The notes under the pieces are model-generated. The model did not search any database, was not told the DNA's origin, and was given only the letters and a program-made list of their open reading frames with translations. From Actinomadura parmotrematis (lineage in GTDB: Bacteria > Actinomycetota > Actinomycetes > Streptosporangiales > Streptosporangiaceae), in the NCBI RefSeq assembly GCF_019458805.1, contig NZ_JAIBOA010000011.1:124001-188000 (forward strand): a stretch of DNA of 64,000 bases, read 5' to 3'. Made by a program: the position numbers and the translations under genes. Shown here one piece after another: positions 35,616 through 46,169 of this stretch (positions are counted from its first letter, which is position 1; every line of letters starts with the position of its first letter).

Positions 35616-36086
35616 TCAGCGTGCGAAGGCCTTGTTGGGCAGCACGCCGGCGTTGGCCTGCGCGACCGGTCGGCCCTCGGCGTCCGCCAGGACGGCGGTG
35701 CAGACCATCCGGGTGCGGCCGGGGTGCACGCAGACGCCGGACACCGTGTAGGTGCGGCCGGCCTGCACGGGCCGCAGGTAGTCGATGTTGAGGTTCAGCG
35801 TCAGCATCGGCATGAAGTGCTCGCAGGTGCTGGTGCCCGCCAGGCACACCGCATTGTCGAGGATCATGGCGATGTAGCCGCCGTGCACGATGCCGCCGGG
35901 GTTGCAGAGCCGCTCGTCGGGCGTCCAGGACAGCTCGATCCGGCCCGGCACCGCCGACACCATGACCTGGCCGATGTGGTCGTTGATGTCGGAGATCTGC
36001 GGGAAGCGGCCGTCGGCGATGGCCTGGATCAGCTCGGCCCCCGACAGGGTGTTCCACAGGTCGGCGGCCTCGGCCTCCGCGCTCAT
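35616..36086 (-). CDS. PaaI-family hotdog thioesterase
   Basis: 156 residues with the hotdog thioesterase pattern CNPGGIVHGGYIAMILDNAVCLA, then TLNLNIDYLRPV and GRTYTVSGVCVHPGRTRMVC. It hydrolyses acyl-CoA or aryl-CoA of unknown identity. ATG 36086 is supported by GAGGAAGG five bases upstream. It lies 28 bp upstream of sppA on the same strand and may be in one transcript with sppA and the flavin reductase gene. Confidence 0.88.
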   Translation of the reverse strand: MSAEAEAADLWNTLSGAELIQAIADGRFPQISDINDHIGQVMVSAVPGRIELSWTPDERLCNPGGIVHGGYIAMILDNAVCLAGTSTCEHFMPMLTLNLNIDYLRPVQAGRTYTVSGVCVHPGRTRMVCTAVLADAEGRPVAQANAGVLPNKAFAR

Positions 36087-36167
36087 CGGGCCTTCCTCTC
36101 GCAGACGGTGCTCCGCCGAATGGTATTCGGCGCGGGCCGGGCGCGGCGATGTGCCGTTGGTCACCGG

Positions 36168-36223
36168 ACGGGCCGCCGCACGGGCCGCCGCACGGGCCGC
36201 CGCACGGGTCACCGCACGGGTCA
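36168..36223. repeat. 12-bp tandem repeat abutting the kinase stop codon
   Basis: Three perfect units of ACGGGCCGCCGC (36168-36203), one variant ACGGGTCACCGC and a partial unit that runs into the stop codon of the kinase gene. Likely slippage-generated. Confidence 0.7.
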
Positions 36224-37648
36224 GGTCTTGCGCAGGTCGCCCGTGGTGTCGCCGGTCCCGGCGCCGCCCGAGGAGTAGGCCAGGCCGCCGCCCGAGCGCG
36301 TCAGCGTCACCTCGCCGGGGACGCAGAAGCCGCCGGAGCCGGCCGCGCTGCCGCCGAGCTCGCGCAGCGTCAGCACGTCCCCCGAGATCTCGGTGACCTG
36401 GGTGTCGAACGCGCAGTTCCAGCCCTCGTAGGAGACGTGCCCCCTGGACTCGCCCTCCTTCAGCGTCAGCGTCACCGGCGTCCGCACGCTGTCGGACGAG
36501 GTGAGGCCGCCCTCCTGCACGATCGTGCCCTTCCAGGTGCCCGCGAAGGCCGCCGGGACCACCGTCCCGGACGGCGCCGAAGACGACGCGGACGCCGACG
36601 CCGACGCCGACGCAGCCGAGGCGGACGGCGGGCCGCTCGCCGCCACCGGCGGCGCGTCCGGGGACACGAGCCGCGACGCCAGCCACACCCCCGCCGCGAC
36701 CACCAGGACGGCCGCGGCCGCCGCGACCGCGACCACCGCCGTCCGGCGGCGGCGGGGAGGCGCCGCGTCCGCCGCCACCGTCGGGGCGGCGCCGCCGAGC
36801 GGGCCGGTCGCCTCCGCGCCCGTCCACGGCTGCGGGAGCGGCTGCGACGGGGTGGCGTTCAGGTCGACCAGCCGCATCATCAGGTCCCGCGCCGTCGGCC
36901 GCCGCCGCGGGTCCTTGTCCAGGCACTCGGCGAGCAGCCCGGCGAGCGCGGGCGGCACCCCCGCGAGGTCGGGCGGCCCGTGCGCGATCCGGTTCATGAG
37001 GGCGGGCAGCGACGGCCCCGACCCGAACGGGGGCCGCCCGGTCGCGGCGTAGACCATCGTCCCGGCCCAGGCGAACACGTCGGACGCGGGCGTCGGCGGC
37101 CGCCCGGCGAGCCACTCGGGCGCGAAGTAGGCGGGCGTCCCGACCATCTGCGTGTGCGTCTCGGCGTCGATGGAGCGGGCGATGCCGAAGTCGACGACGC
37201 GCGGCCCGTCGGAGCCGAGCAGGACGTTGGCGGGCTTGAAGTCGCGGTGCACGATCCCGGCGGCGTGGATCGCCGCGAGCGCCGTCGCGGTGCTGTTGGC
37301 GAGCCGCCGCAGCCCGCCGCCGCTCAGCGGGCCGCGCTCGCGGACCCGCTCGGCGAGCGAGGGCCCGTCGATGTACTCGCTCACCACGTACGGCTCGCGG
37401 CCGTCCACCGAGACGTCCCGGACGGCGGCGGTGCAGAACTCGTCGACCTGCCGCGCCGCCGCCATCTCCCGCGCGAACCGGGCCCGCGCGGACGCGTCCG
37501 CGTGCTTCAGCACCTTGATCGCGACCTGCTCGCCGGTCGCGTCGGCGCCGAGGTACACCACCCCCTGGCCGCCCTCGCCGAGGCGCGCGAGCACCCGGTA
37601 GCGGCCGATGGAGCGCGGGTCGGACGGGTCGAGCGGGTCGTGCGGCAT
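36221..37648 (-). CDS. Hanks-type serine/threonine protein kinase with one transmembrane segment
   Basis: 475 residues. Kinase domain ~14-265: G-loop LGEGGQG, K45 (VAIKVLK), catalytic loop HRDFKPANV (D136), DFG 153-155, and APEWL. A single transmembrane helix follows at ~303-327 after a basic R-stretch. The outer part has an Ala/Ser run (encoded by short GAC-GCC-type repeats) and a ~120-residue domain with two cysteines (WNCAFDT and GGFCVPG) that may form a disulphide. It is not a PASTA domain. The extracellular domain probably senses something at the cell surface; the ligand is unknown. Divergent from the NUDIX gene with only ~40-80 bp between starts. Confidence 0.9.
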   Translation of the reverse strand: MPHDPLDPSDPRSIGRYRVLARLGEGGQGVVYLGADATGEQVAIKVLKHADASARARFAREMAAARQVDEFCTAAVRDVSVDGREPYVVSEYIDGPSLAERVRERGPLSGGGLRRLANSTATALAAIHAAGIVHRDFKPANVLLGSDGPRVVDFGIARSIDAETHTQMVGTPAYFAPEWLAGRPPTPASDVFAWAGTMVYAATGRPPFGSGPSLPALMNRIAHGPPDLAGVPPALAGLLAECLDKDPRRRPTARDLMMRLVDLNATPSQPLPQPWTGAEATGPLGGAAPTVAADAAPPRRRRTAVVAVAAAAAVLVVAAGVWLASRLVSPDAPPVAASGPPSASAASASASASASSSAPSGTVVPAAFAGTWKGTIVQEGGLTSSDSVRTPVTLTLKEGESRGHVSYEGWNCAFDTQVTEISGDVLTLRELGGSAAGSGGFCVPGEVTLTRSGGGLAYSSGGAGTGDTTGDLRKT

Positions 37649-37686
37649 GGGCGCCCCTCGGCGTAGCTGGTGCCATCCCCCCGGAC

Positions 37687-38610
37687 GTGGAACCCACCGT
37701 ACAGAGAACGCCGCCCGATATCGTCGCGCTCATGGGTGACGGAGACGGCTGGGCCGAGTGCGGCCAGGGGCACACGCACTGGGGCCGCTACGGGGCGTCC
37801 GGGCTGCTGCCGTTCCACCGGGACGGCGCCGGGGTCCTGCACGTGCTGCTCCAGCAGCGCGCCTGGTGGGGCCTCGGCGGCGGCACGTGGGGGATGTTCG
37901 GCGGCGCCACGCACAGCCACGAGGACCCCGTCACCGGCGCGCTCCGCGAGACCGAGGAGGAGTGCACCCTCGACACCTCCGCCGTCCGCGTCCTCGGCGC
38001 GCGCACCGAGGACCACGGCGGCTGGGCGTTCACCTCGGTCGTCGGCGCCGTGGACGCGATGCCGCCGGTCCGCGCCGCGTCCCGGGAGACCCGCCGCGCC
38101 GCGTGGGTCGCCGCCGACCGCGTCGCCGGGTACAAGCTGTTCGCGCCGTTCGAGCGGACGTGGCCGGCGCTCCGCGAGGGCCTCGTCCGGATCGTGCTGA
38201 TCGTGGACGCCGCGAACGTCGTCGGCGCCCGCGCCGACGGCTGGTGGAAGGACCGCGCGGGCGCCAACGCCCGCCTGCGCGACGACCTCGCCGCCCTCGG
38301 CGACGGCGTCGGCGGCGTGCCCGGCTCGCCGTTCGACCGGACCTTCCCCGACACCGTCCTCGTCGTCGAGGGCGCCGCGCGCGGCGTCGCGGACGAGCCG
38401 GCGGACGGCCTGCGGGTGGTCGCCGCGCCCGGCAGCGGCGACGACCTCATCGCCGAGCTCGCCGGTCTGGACGAGCCCGACACCCGCCGCGTCGTCGTCA
38501 CCGCCGACCGCGGGCTGCGCGCGCGCTGCGAGGCCGCCGGGGCGTCCGTCACGGGCCCGCGCTGGCTGCTGGACCGGCTGCCGCGACGCGGCCCCGTCAG
38601 CTCTGGCTGA
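37687..38610 (+). CDS. NUDIX hydrolase fused to a NYN/YacP-like nuclease domain
   Basis: ~290-307 residues with two domains. Residues ~25-165 are a NUDIX hydrolase: the box GGATHSHEDP-VTGALRETEEEC fits G-x5-E-x7-R-E-x2-E-E. Residues ~168-300 resemble a NYN/PIN-like RNase (YacP type): IVLIVDAANVVGARADGWWKDR with the early aspartate, a central region, and VVVTADRGLRARCEAAGASVTGP with D-R-G-L. The combination implies a nucleotide- or RNA-cap-type hydrolase joined to an RNase, though the substrate is unknown. The start may be GTG 37687 or, more likely for a leaderless message, ATG 37732 (MGDGDGWAECGQGH). Confidence 0.8.
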   Translation: MEPTVQRTPPDIVALMGDGDGWAECGQGHTHWGRYGASGLLPFHRDGAGVLHVLLQQRAWWGLGGGTWGMFGGATHSHEDPVTGALRETEEECTLDTSAVRVLGARTEDHGGWAFTSVVGAVDAMPPVRAASRETRRAAWVAADRVAGYKLFAPFERTWPALREGLVRIVLIVDAANVVGARADGWWKDRAGANARLRDDLAALGDGVGGVPGSPFDRTFPDTVLVVEGAARGVADEPADGLRVVAAPGSGDDLIAELAGLDEPDTRRVVVTADRGLRARCEAAGASVTGPRWLLDRLPRRGPVSSG

Positions 38611-38962
38611 CCCGGTGCCCCGCGGCCTTCAGCGCGGCGGAGGCGTCCGGGACGCGCGGCGACGGCACCAGCACCAGGTCGGCGTGGTAGGTGGAGGCGA
38701 CGAACACCGGCACGCCCGCCTCGGCGAGCGGCGCGACGACCGCGGCGAGCACGCCCGGCTGGTCGAGGCCGTGCGCGGCGTCGCCGTAGAAGCCCGTCCA
38801 GCGCGTCGCCCCGCCGAACGGCGGCGCGTCCCGGACGACCGTCAGGCCCTCCGGGGCGCGCACCAGCGCGATCCACTCGTCGTCCTCGGGCAGCGTGGCG
38901 TGCGGCAGGTGCTCCACCACGAACTCCGACGGGACGATGCGCAGGTGCTGCGGGACGCTCAT
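38597..38962 (-). CDS. ACT-domain protein (CASTOR/ACT2-like)
   Basis: 121 residues with the small ACT-like pattern found in proteins annotated as ACT domain-containing: EWIALVRAPEGLTVVRD, GFYGDAAHGLDQPGVLAAVVAPLAEAGVPVFVASTYHADLVLVP. Such domains bind small ligands, often amino acids. Its 3' end overlaps that of the NUDIX-NYN gene by 14 bp on the opposite strand. ATG 38962 is the start. No effector domain is attached. Confidence 0.78.
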   Translation of the reverse strand: MSVPQHLRIVPSEFVVEHLPHATLPEDDEWIALVRAPEGLTVVRDAPPFGGATRWTGFYGDAAHGLDQPGVLAAVVAPLAEAGVPVFVASTYHADLVLVPSPRVPDASAALKAAGHRVSQS

Positions 38963-38985
38963 CCCGCCACCCTAGACGCCGCCGC

Positions 38986-41229
<2,244 letters not shown>

Positions 41230-41332
41230 GGATGCATGGCCTCCTTGTGCGGGGGTCCGGACCTGTGTGCCAGTGCTGTATCACTGCCCCGAGATCCGGT
41301 CATATCACCTGCCCCGGCCCGATGAGACGCAG

Positions 41333-42622
41333 CTATCTCCGATAAGAGAACCCCAGCCCGGTGATGCCGTTGTCGAAGCTGGACAGCAGGTACTCCGGCT
41401 CGCCCTCGGCGCGCAGGCCCGGAAGGCGGTCGAACAGCTCCCGGAACATGATCTTCAGTTCCATCCGGGCCAGGTTCGCGCCGAGGCAGAGGTGCGGGCC
41501 CGGCCCGCCGAAACCGACGTGGGGGTTGGGGGAGCGGGCGATGTCGAAGGCGTCGGGGTCGGCGAAGACCTCGGGGTCGCGGTTGGCGGCCGGGTAGAAC
41601 AGCACGACCTTGTCGCCGGCGACGAGGGTGCGGCCGCCGATCTCGACGTCCGCGGTCACCGTCCGGCGGAACTGGATGATCGGCGACACGTAGCGGACGA
41701 TCTCCTCGATGGCCAGGCCGATCCGCGCGTCGTAGTCGGCGAGCAGCTCCTCCCGCTGCTCTGGGTGGTCGGTGAGCAGCTTCAGGCCGTGCGCGAGGGC
41801 GTTGCGGGTCGTCTCGTTGCCCGCGACGAGCAGCAGGTCGAAGAACGAGCCGAGCTCGCGCACCGACAGCCGCTCCCCGTCGGGGTTGGCGTTGACCAGC
41901 GCCGACACCAGGTCGTCGGCGGGGTTCGCGCGGCGCGCCTCGCCGAGGCGGGCGACGAGCCGGTGCAGGTCGACGATGGCCCGCAGGTTGCCGTACAGCA
42001 GCCGCATCGTGCGGGGGCTGGCGAGCGAGCCGCGCACCCCCGAGTACTCGGTCATCGCGTCGATGCGCGACAGCACGTAGGGGCGGGTCCGCTCGGGGAT
42101 CCCCATCATCGCGCAGATGACGTTGATGGGCAGCCGCGCCGCGACCTGGGCGACGAAGTCGCGCGGCCCCTCGGCCAGGACCTCGTCGACGATGCGCGCG
42201 GCCGTCGCCCGGACGTCGTCCTCGATGCGGGCGAGCATCTTGGGGGTGAAGGCGCGGAACACGATGCGGCGGAGCCGCGCGTGCCGCGGGTCGTCCATGT
42301 TCACCATCGGGGTGCCGAACACGGCGGCGAGCCACGGCGGCGGTTCGGGCGACGTCGCGGCGGGCTCGCTGGAGAACACCTTGGCGTCGCGGCTCGCCGC
42401 GACCACGTCGGCGTGCCGTACCAGCGCGTAGAAGCCCTTGCCGGAACGGACGAGCGGGACGCGCGGCTCGGGGAAGTGGACGGGCACGCCGTGGCCGCGC
42501 AGCCGCGCGAAGTCGGCGAGGCGCTCGGCGGGCGGGCGGTCCCAGAAGTCCATGCCGGCCAGATTCATGCGGGCCGGGTCGATGCCGGCCGGGCCGGAGG
42601 GCGGCGCCGAGTTGACGGCCAC
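41333..42622 (-). CDS. Cytochrome P450
   Basis: A 429-residue soluble bacterial P450. I-helix AGNETT (267-272), ExxR E307-R310 (EEIVR), and the haem loop FGGPGPHLCLGANLAR with ligand C379. The NETT I-helix and G-P-H-x-C-L-G-A-N-L-A-R resemble CYP124/125/142-type enzymes that hydroxylate lipid or sterol side chains; this subfamily assignment is tentative. No ferredoxin gene is adjacent. It starts at GTG or ATG 42622 and lies 49 bp downstream of the glycoside hydrolase gene on the same strand. Confidence 0.92.
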   Translation of the reverse strand: MAVNSAPPSGPAGIDPARMNLAGMDFWDRPPAERLADFARLRGHGVPVHFPEPRVPLVRSGKGFYALVRHADVVAASRDAKVFSSEPAATSPEPPPWLAAVFGTPMVNMDDPRHARLRRIVFRAFTPKMLARIEDDVRATAARIVDEVLAEGPRDFVAQVAARLPINVICAMMGIPERTRPYVLSRIDAMTEYSGVRGSLASPRTMRLLYGNLRAIVDLHRLVARLGEARRANPADDLVSALVNANPDGERLSVRELGSFFDLLLVAGNETTRNALAHGLKLLTDHPEQREELLADYDARIGLAIEEIVRYVSPIIQFRRTVTADVEIGGRTLVAGDKVVLFYPAANRDPEVFADPDAFDIARSPNPHVGFGGPGPHLCLGANLARMELKIMFRELFDRLPGLRAEGEPEYLLSSFDNGITGLGFSYRR

Positions 42623-42671
42623 GGTCTCTCTCCTCGGGTAGGTCGTGCGTTTCGGGGGACGGGCGGGCGCG

Positions 42672-44084
42672 TCAGCGGGCCGCCCACTTGACCTCGTAGG
42701 GGGCGAGCGTCAGCGTCGCGCCGTCGATCCGCGCGGACGCCGCCTGCGCGCTCGTGTTGACGGCGACCATCCGGTGCGGCTGCGCCAGCACCCGCACCGC
42801 CGGGTTGGACGACCTCGCCCGCACCAGCGGCGTGCCCGGCGGGAACCACCGGCCGAACGACTGCAGGTTCTGCAGGGTCGGCGTGCCGCCGCCGCCGTGC
42901 GCGCTGCCGTACCAGAGGCAGCCCGCGCAGTCGTTCGCGTCGGCGCCCTGCGGGTTCCAGTAGAAGGCGCTGGACGCGCCGCCCTCGATGAACTCCATCA
43001 TCGCGACGGCCTGCACGGCGCCGCGGTGCTCGTCGGTCCAGCCCGACGCGGCCGGCTCGACGTACCACTCCGCCCACCAGACGGGCAGCCCGCCGTCCAG
43101 GCCGCGCAGCCAGCGGGTGGCGTCGGAGAACTTGCGGAGCGCGGTGAACTCGTCGACGCGGGCGCCCGGCTGCTGCGGCAGCGACGCGCCGTCCACGGCC
43201 AGGAAGTCGGCGCCCTTCTTGTGGGCGTACCAGTACTTGAGGGCGTCGAGGTCGCGCTGGTCCATCGACCCCCAGGGGCCGGCGAGCTCGGACGGCGGGC
43301 CGCTCGACTGGACGCCGGGCGCGCTGCTGTTCAGCACCATGTAGGGGCCGCCGACCCTGATGTCGGAGTCGACCTTCTTCAGCGCCGCGTACACCTTGTT
43401 GTACAGGTCGGTGTAGCCCTCGTAGTCCCAGCGGTTGGCGGCCTGGTTCCAGAAGCCCTTGAACTCGTTCCAGACGGCGTAGTAGCGCACGTCGGGGTAG
43501 CGGCGGGCGACCTCGGCGGCGAGCGCGGCGAAGTCGTCGAAGTGCGCCCGGTCGACCGGCTTCTCCAGCTTCGACCAGTCGGTGGTGCCGGGCGCGCCGC
43601 CCTTCATCCAGTCGGGCGAGCAGCAGAGCGTCACGACCGGGACGCCCCGGGTCTGCCGGACCGCCTGCATGCGGCGGTCGAGGGTGCCCCAGTTGTAGCC
43701 GCCCTTGCGCGGCTCGGGGTTGTCCACGCCCCAGCCCATGATCGGGACGGCCTGCGGGACGGGCTGCGACCCGATGTCGGCGAGCGCCTGCGCCGGCCCG
43801 CTCCGCGGGTCGACCGAGTTCTGGGTGTGGGTGAAGCCCCACGCGGGCCAGCCCGCGGGCGCGCCGGGCGCGACCCGGGAGGCGGGCGCGGCGGGCGCGG
43901 CCGCGGGCGCGCCGCCGCCGGGGAGCCGGCCGGTGACGGCGAGGACGGTGAGCGAGGTCAGCACTCCCGCGAGGGCCGCGACGAGGGCGACGAGGAACAG
44001 GCGCCGGTGCGGGCGCCCGTGCCGGCCGTGCCGGTTGCCGAACAGGGACGCCCGTTCGGGCTTCGCGCGCTGCTGGACTTCCAA
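42672..44084 (-). CDS. GH39-like secreted/membrane-anchored glycosyl hydrolase, TTG start
   Basis: About 470 residues. A TTG at 44084 is preferred as start because CAGGAGG lies seven bases upstream. A basic N-terminus and one hydrophobic segment (LFLVALVAALAGVLTSLTVL) form an anchor or uncleaved signal, then an Ala/Pro linker. The catalytic (beta/alpha)8-barrel shows the acid/base motif WNE (YYAVWNEFKGFW) and a later WWAEWYVEP holding the probable nucleophile Glu, as in GH39/clan A xylosidase-like enzymes. A small C-terminal beta domain follows. The likely target is an extracellular polysaccharide; substrate not determinable. Confidence 0.78.
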   Translation of the reverse strand: MEVQQRAKPERASLFGNRHGRHGRPHRRLFLVALVAALAGVLTSLTVLAVTGRLPGGGAPAAAPAAPASRVAPGAPAGWPAWGFTHTQNSVDPRSGPAQALADIGSQPVPQAVPIMGWGVDNPEPRKGGYNWGTLDRRMQAVRQTRGVPVVTLCCSPDWMKGGAPGTTDWSKLEKPVDRAHFDDFAALAAEVARRYPDVRYYAVWNEFKGFWNQAANRWDYEGYTDLYNKVYAALKKVDSDIRVGGPYMVLNSSAPGVQSSGPPSELAGPWGSMDQRDLDALKYWYAHKKGADFLAVDGASLPQQPGARVDEFTALRKFSDATRWLRGLDGGLPVWWAEWYVEPAASGWTDEHRGAVQAVAMMEFIEGGASSAFYWNPQGADANDCAGCLWYGSAHGGGGTPTLQNLQSFGRWFPPGTPLVRARSSNPAVRVLAQPHRMVAVNTSAQAASARIDGATLTLAPYEVKWAAR

Positions 44085-44405
44085 GAGGGGCCTCCTGTGC
44101 GGGGCCTGCACGGACCGCCCGGCGAAAGCCGGACATGTGCTTAGAGCGCCGCCGCGACGGGCGGGTTCACCTGCGCCGACGCCCCCCGGACCGCAACGCG
44201 GCCACATCTGCCTCACCCCGGGGCGCGGGCGGCGCCGCAGCCGCTGGCCGCGCGCGCGTCTCACCGAGCGTCACGCAATAAGGGCCATCCGTGACCGGTT
44301 TTCCGGACGGTGTGCGGGCGCCCGGAATGGGGCTGAGATCGCGTTCGTCCTGGTGGACGGCCGGGGCCCGGGGCCGGGGGCGCGGCGCCGTCCGCGACCG
44401 TGCCC

Positions 44406-44442
44406 GCCGCCGCACCGGGCAGGGGTCGCCCGGTGCGGCGGC
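44406..44442. terminator. 15-bp perfect hairpin
   Basis: GCCGCCGCACCGGGC (44406-44420) and its complement (44428-44442) with a 7-nt loop. It may terminate the minus-strand transcript of the 72-residue gene. Confidence 0.5.
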
Positions 44443-44454
44443 GGCCGCGATTGC

Positions 44455-44517
44455 GACCGCACGGGCGGGCACGACTCTTCGCCAGGGGTCGCGCCGACTG
44501 TGCCCGCCCGTGCGGTC
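44455..44517. repeat. 18-bp perfect inverted repeat, 27-nt loop
   Basis: GACCGCACGGGCGGGCAC (44455-44472) pairs with 44500-44517. Located 13 bp beyond the previous hairpin. A bipartite terminator or structured RNA element is possible. Confidence 0.55.
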
Positions 44518-44670
44518 ACGTCTCTCTGTCCGGAGCGGTCAGGGTGACCCCGCCGACCCCAGATCCAGTCCTGTGTCACCTGGGCGCCACAGGACCCTTC
44601 CGTAACGGAACGTTCGAGCCCGGTCCGCCCCCGCACGCGGGCCGGCCCCGCCCGTCCCTCCTCCGCCCGG

Positions 44671-44889
44671 TCACGGTTCCGCCGCGCCGCGCCGGGACTG
44701 GTCCCGGAGCAGGACGCGCAGCCCCTCGGCGTCGTCGGCCGCGACCGTCATCGCATATCCCGCCTGGAGTTGGGCGTCGGTGAGGTCGCCGCTGCGGGTG
44801 GCGTACCAGCGACCCGCGTCGCTGCGCCACACGAGCCAGCCCGGGAACTCCCGCTCGATGGCCGTCTTCAGATCCTCGAAGTCGCCCAT
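44671..44889 (-). CDS. 72-residue protein of unknown function
   Basis: Small soluble protein: M-G-D-F-E-D-L-K-T-A-I-E-R-E-F-P-G-W, then a WYATRSG strand and an alpha-helical C-terminus (GYAMTVAADDAEGLRVLLRDQ). I do not recognise a named family, though proteins of this look are common beside GntR regulators in Actinomadura-type genomes. ATG 44889 has GGAAGGGA upstream. It diverges from the GntR gene, with a TGTATACA palindrome 31 bp upstream. A host-specific small regulator or modifier is one possibility; nothing in the sequence fixes its job. Confidence 0.65.
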   Translation of the reverse strand: MGDFEDLKTAIEREFPGWLVWRSDAGRWYATRSGDLTDAQLQAGYAMTVAADDAEGLRVLLRDQSRRGAAEP

Positions 44890-44920
44890 CAAGGTCGTCC
44901 CTTCCCCGAGGCGGTTCTTC

Positions 44921-44928
44921 TGTATACA
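44921..44928. promoter_or_regulatory. TGTATACA palindrome, candidate GntR operator
   Basis: Perfect 8-bp palindrome in an AT-rich patch within the 142-bp region between the divergent 72-residue and GntR genes. GntR/HutC regulators bind short palindromes rich in T, A and GT/AC steps, so autoregulation is plausible. The TATACA within it could also be a -10 for the minus-strand gene. Confidence 0.45.
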
Positions 44929-45031
44929 AAAGTCTTACTCGGTCAAAGAGGTGTCAAGCTGTCCGTAAGCGGACCGTCCCCCTGGGGATAGCGCCCAGGA
45001 GGCATCGGTCGCGGGGGAAGGAGGTGGGCCG

Positions 45032-45802
45032 GTGCCCGATCGTCCGGCCTACGCGCGCATCGCGGACGCCCTGCGGGACCTGATCCGCGACGGTACGCAC
45101 CCGCCCGGGACGCGGCTGCCGACGCTCGCGGAGCTGAGCGCCCGGTACGGGGTCTCGCAGATCGTCGTCCGCGGCGCCATCACGCTGCTCCGCAACGAGG
45201 GGCTGGTGGAGACCCGGCGCGGCGGCGGCACCGTCGTGCGGGTGGCGCCCCCCACCCGCCGCGTCGCGATGGACCGCTACCGGGCCTTCGACCGGCGCGC
45301 GGGCGCCCCCGCCACCGCCTTCACCCGCGACCAGGGCATCGGGTGGAGCGAGTACCGGCTGGACCGCGAGTTCACCCGCACGCTCGCCACCCCCGAGCTC
45401 GCCGCGCTCTTCGAGCTCCCCTCGCGGACCGAGCTGCTGCGCCGCCGGTTCGTGTTCTACGCGCGCGGCGAGCCCCAGCAGATCTCGGTGAACTACCTGC
45501 CGTGGCAGCTCGTCGGCGACACCCCGGTGTCGGACCCGGCGCGCGAGCCGTGGCCGGGCGGCACCCTCGCCCAGCTGAGCTTCCTCGGCCGCCCGCCGAC
45601 CCGCGTCGAGGAGGCCGTCCGGTCCCGCATGCCGACGCCCGAGGAGGCCGAGACGCTGGGCATGCCGGCCGGCATCCCCGTCATCGCCGTCACCCGCCGC
45701 CTGCTGTCGGACGGCGACGTCCTGGAGGTCTGCCGCGACATCGTCATCCCCGCCGACCGCGTCGTCCTCGACTACGCCCTCGACCTGGACCGCGAGCCGT
45801 GA
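45032..45802 (+). CDS. GntR/HutC family transcriptional regulator
   Basis: A 256-residue regulator. N-terminal winged HTH at ~5-72: YARIADALRDLIRDGTHPPGTRLPTLAELSARYGVSQIVVRGAI then LLRNEGLVETRRGGGTVV. The C-terminal UTRA ligand-binding domain spans ~85-250, ending with the VPVIAVTRRLL-type strand (IPVIAVTRRLLSDGDVLEV). GTG 45032 has GAAGGAGGTG upstream. Divergent from the 72-residue gene; the effector is unknown. Confidence 0.9.
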   Translation: MPDRPAYARIADALRDLIRDGTHPPGTRLPTLAELSARYGVSQIVVRGAITLLRNEGLVETRRGGGTVVRVAPPTRRVAMDRYRAFDRRAGAPATAFTRDQGIGWSEYRLDREFTRTLATPELAALFELPSRTELLRRRFVFYARGEPQQISVNYLPWQLVGDTPVSDPAREPWPGGTLAQLSFLGRPPTRVEEAVRSRMPTPEEAETLGMPAGIPVIAVTRRLLSDGDVLEVCRDIVIPADRVVLDYALDLDREP

Positions 45803-45812
45803 CCGGGCGGCG

Positions 45813-46169
45813 CTAGTCGCGGAAGAGCCACTCCTCCTCGTCCTCGTCGAGGCGCTGGACGGGGATGTCGGCGCGCGTCACGTCGGCGCGGGACGTCGCG
45901 GGCGGCGCCGGGTCGGGCGGCGCCGGGCGGCGGCGCCGGTGCGCGGCGCCGAGCCCGGCGACGGCCGCGCTCAGCGCGAGCACCCCGGCGACCCCGCCGC
46001 CCGGCGACCAGGCGCCCATCATGATCATGACCTGGGCGACCGCGGCGACCGCGGCGATCCCGCCGGCGATCGCGACGATCAGCCGCCCGATCGGGTCCAG
46101 CACCGGCAGCAGCGACCAGAACGCCGCGACCGGGACGGCGAACAGCAGCAGGGCGAGGAGCAGGCTCAC
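45813..46169 (-). CDS. Small membrane protein at the end of the polysaccharide operon
   Basis: 118 residues from GTG 46169, which overlaps the stop of the preceding gene (GTGA). Three hydrophobic segments (SLLLALLLFAVPVAAFW, LIVAIAGGIAAVAAVAQVMIMMG and GVAGVLALSAAVAGLGA) precede a cytoplasmic basic stretch and an acidic tail ending DEDEEEWLFRD. No family recognised. Last gene of the seven-gene operon. Confidence 0.75.
   Translation of the reverse strand: MSLLLALLLFAVPVAAFWSLLPVLDPIGRLIVAIAGGIAAVAAVAQVMIMMGAWSPGGGVAGVLALSAAVAGLGAAHRRRRPAPPDPAPPATSRADVTRADIPVQRLDEDEEEWLFRD

Larger units (their letters stand above)
44085..44670. other. Non-coding stretch with two strong hairpins
   Basis: No supported gene. 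It holds two long perfect inverted repeats (listed separately) between the upstream region of the GH39-like gene and the 3' end of the 72-residue gene. Several GC-driven open frames on both strands are low-complexity. Confidence 0.4.
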
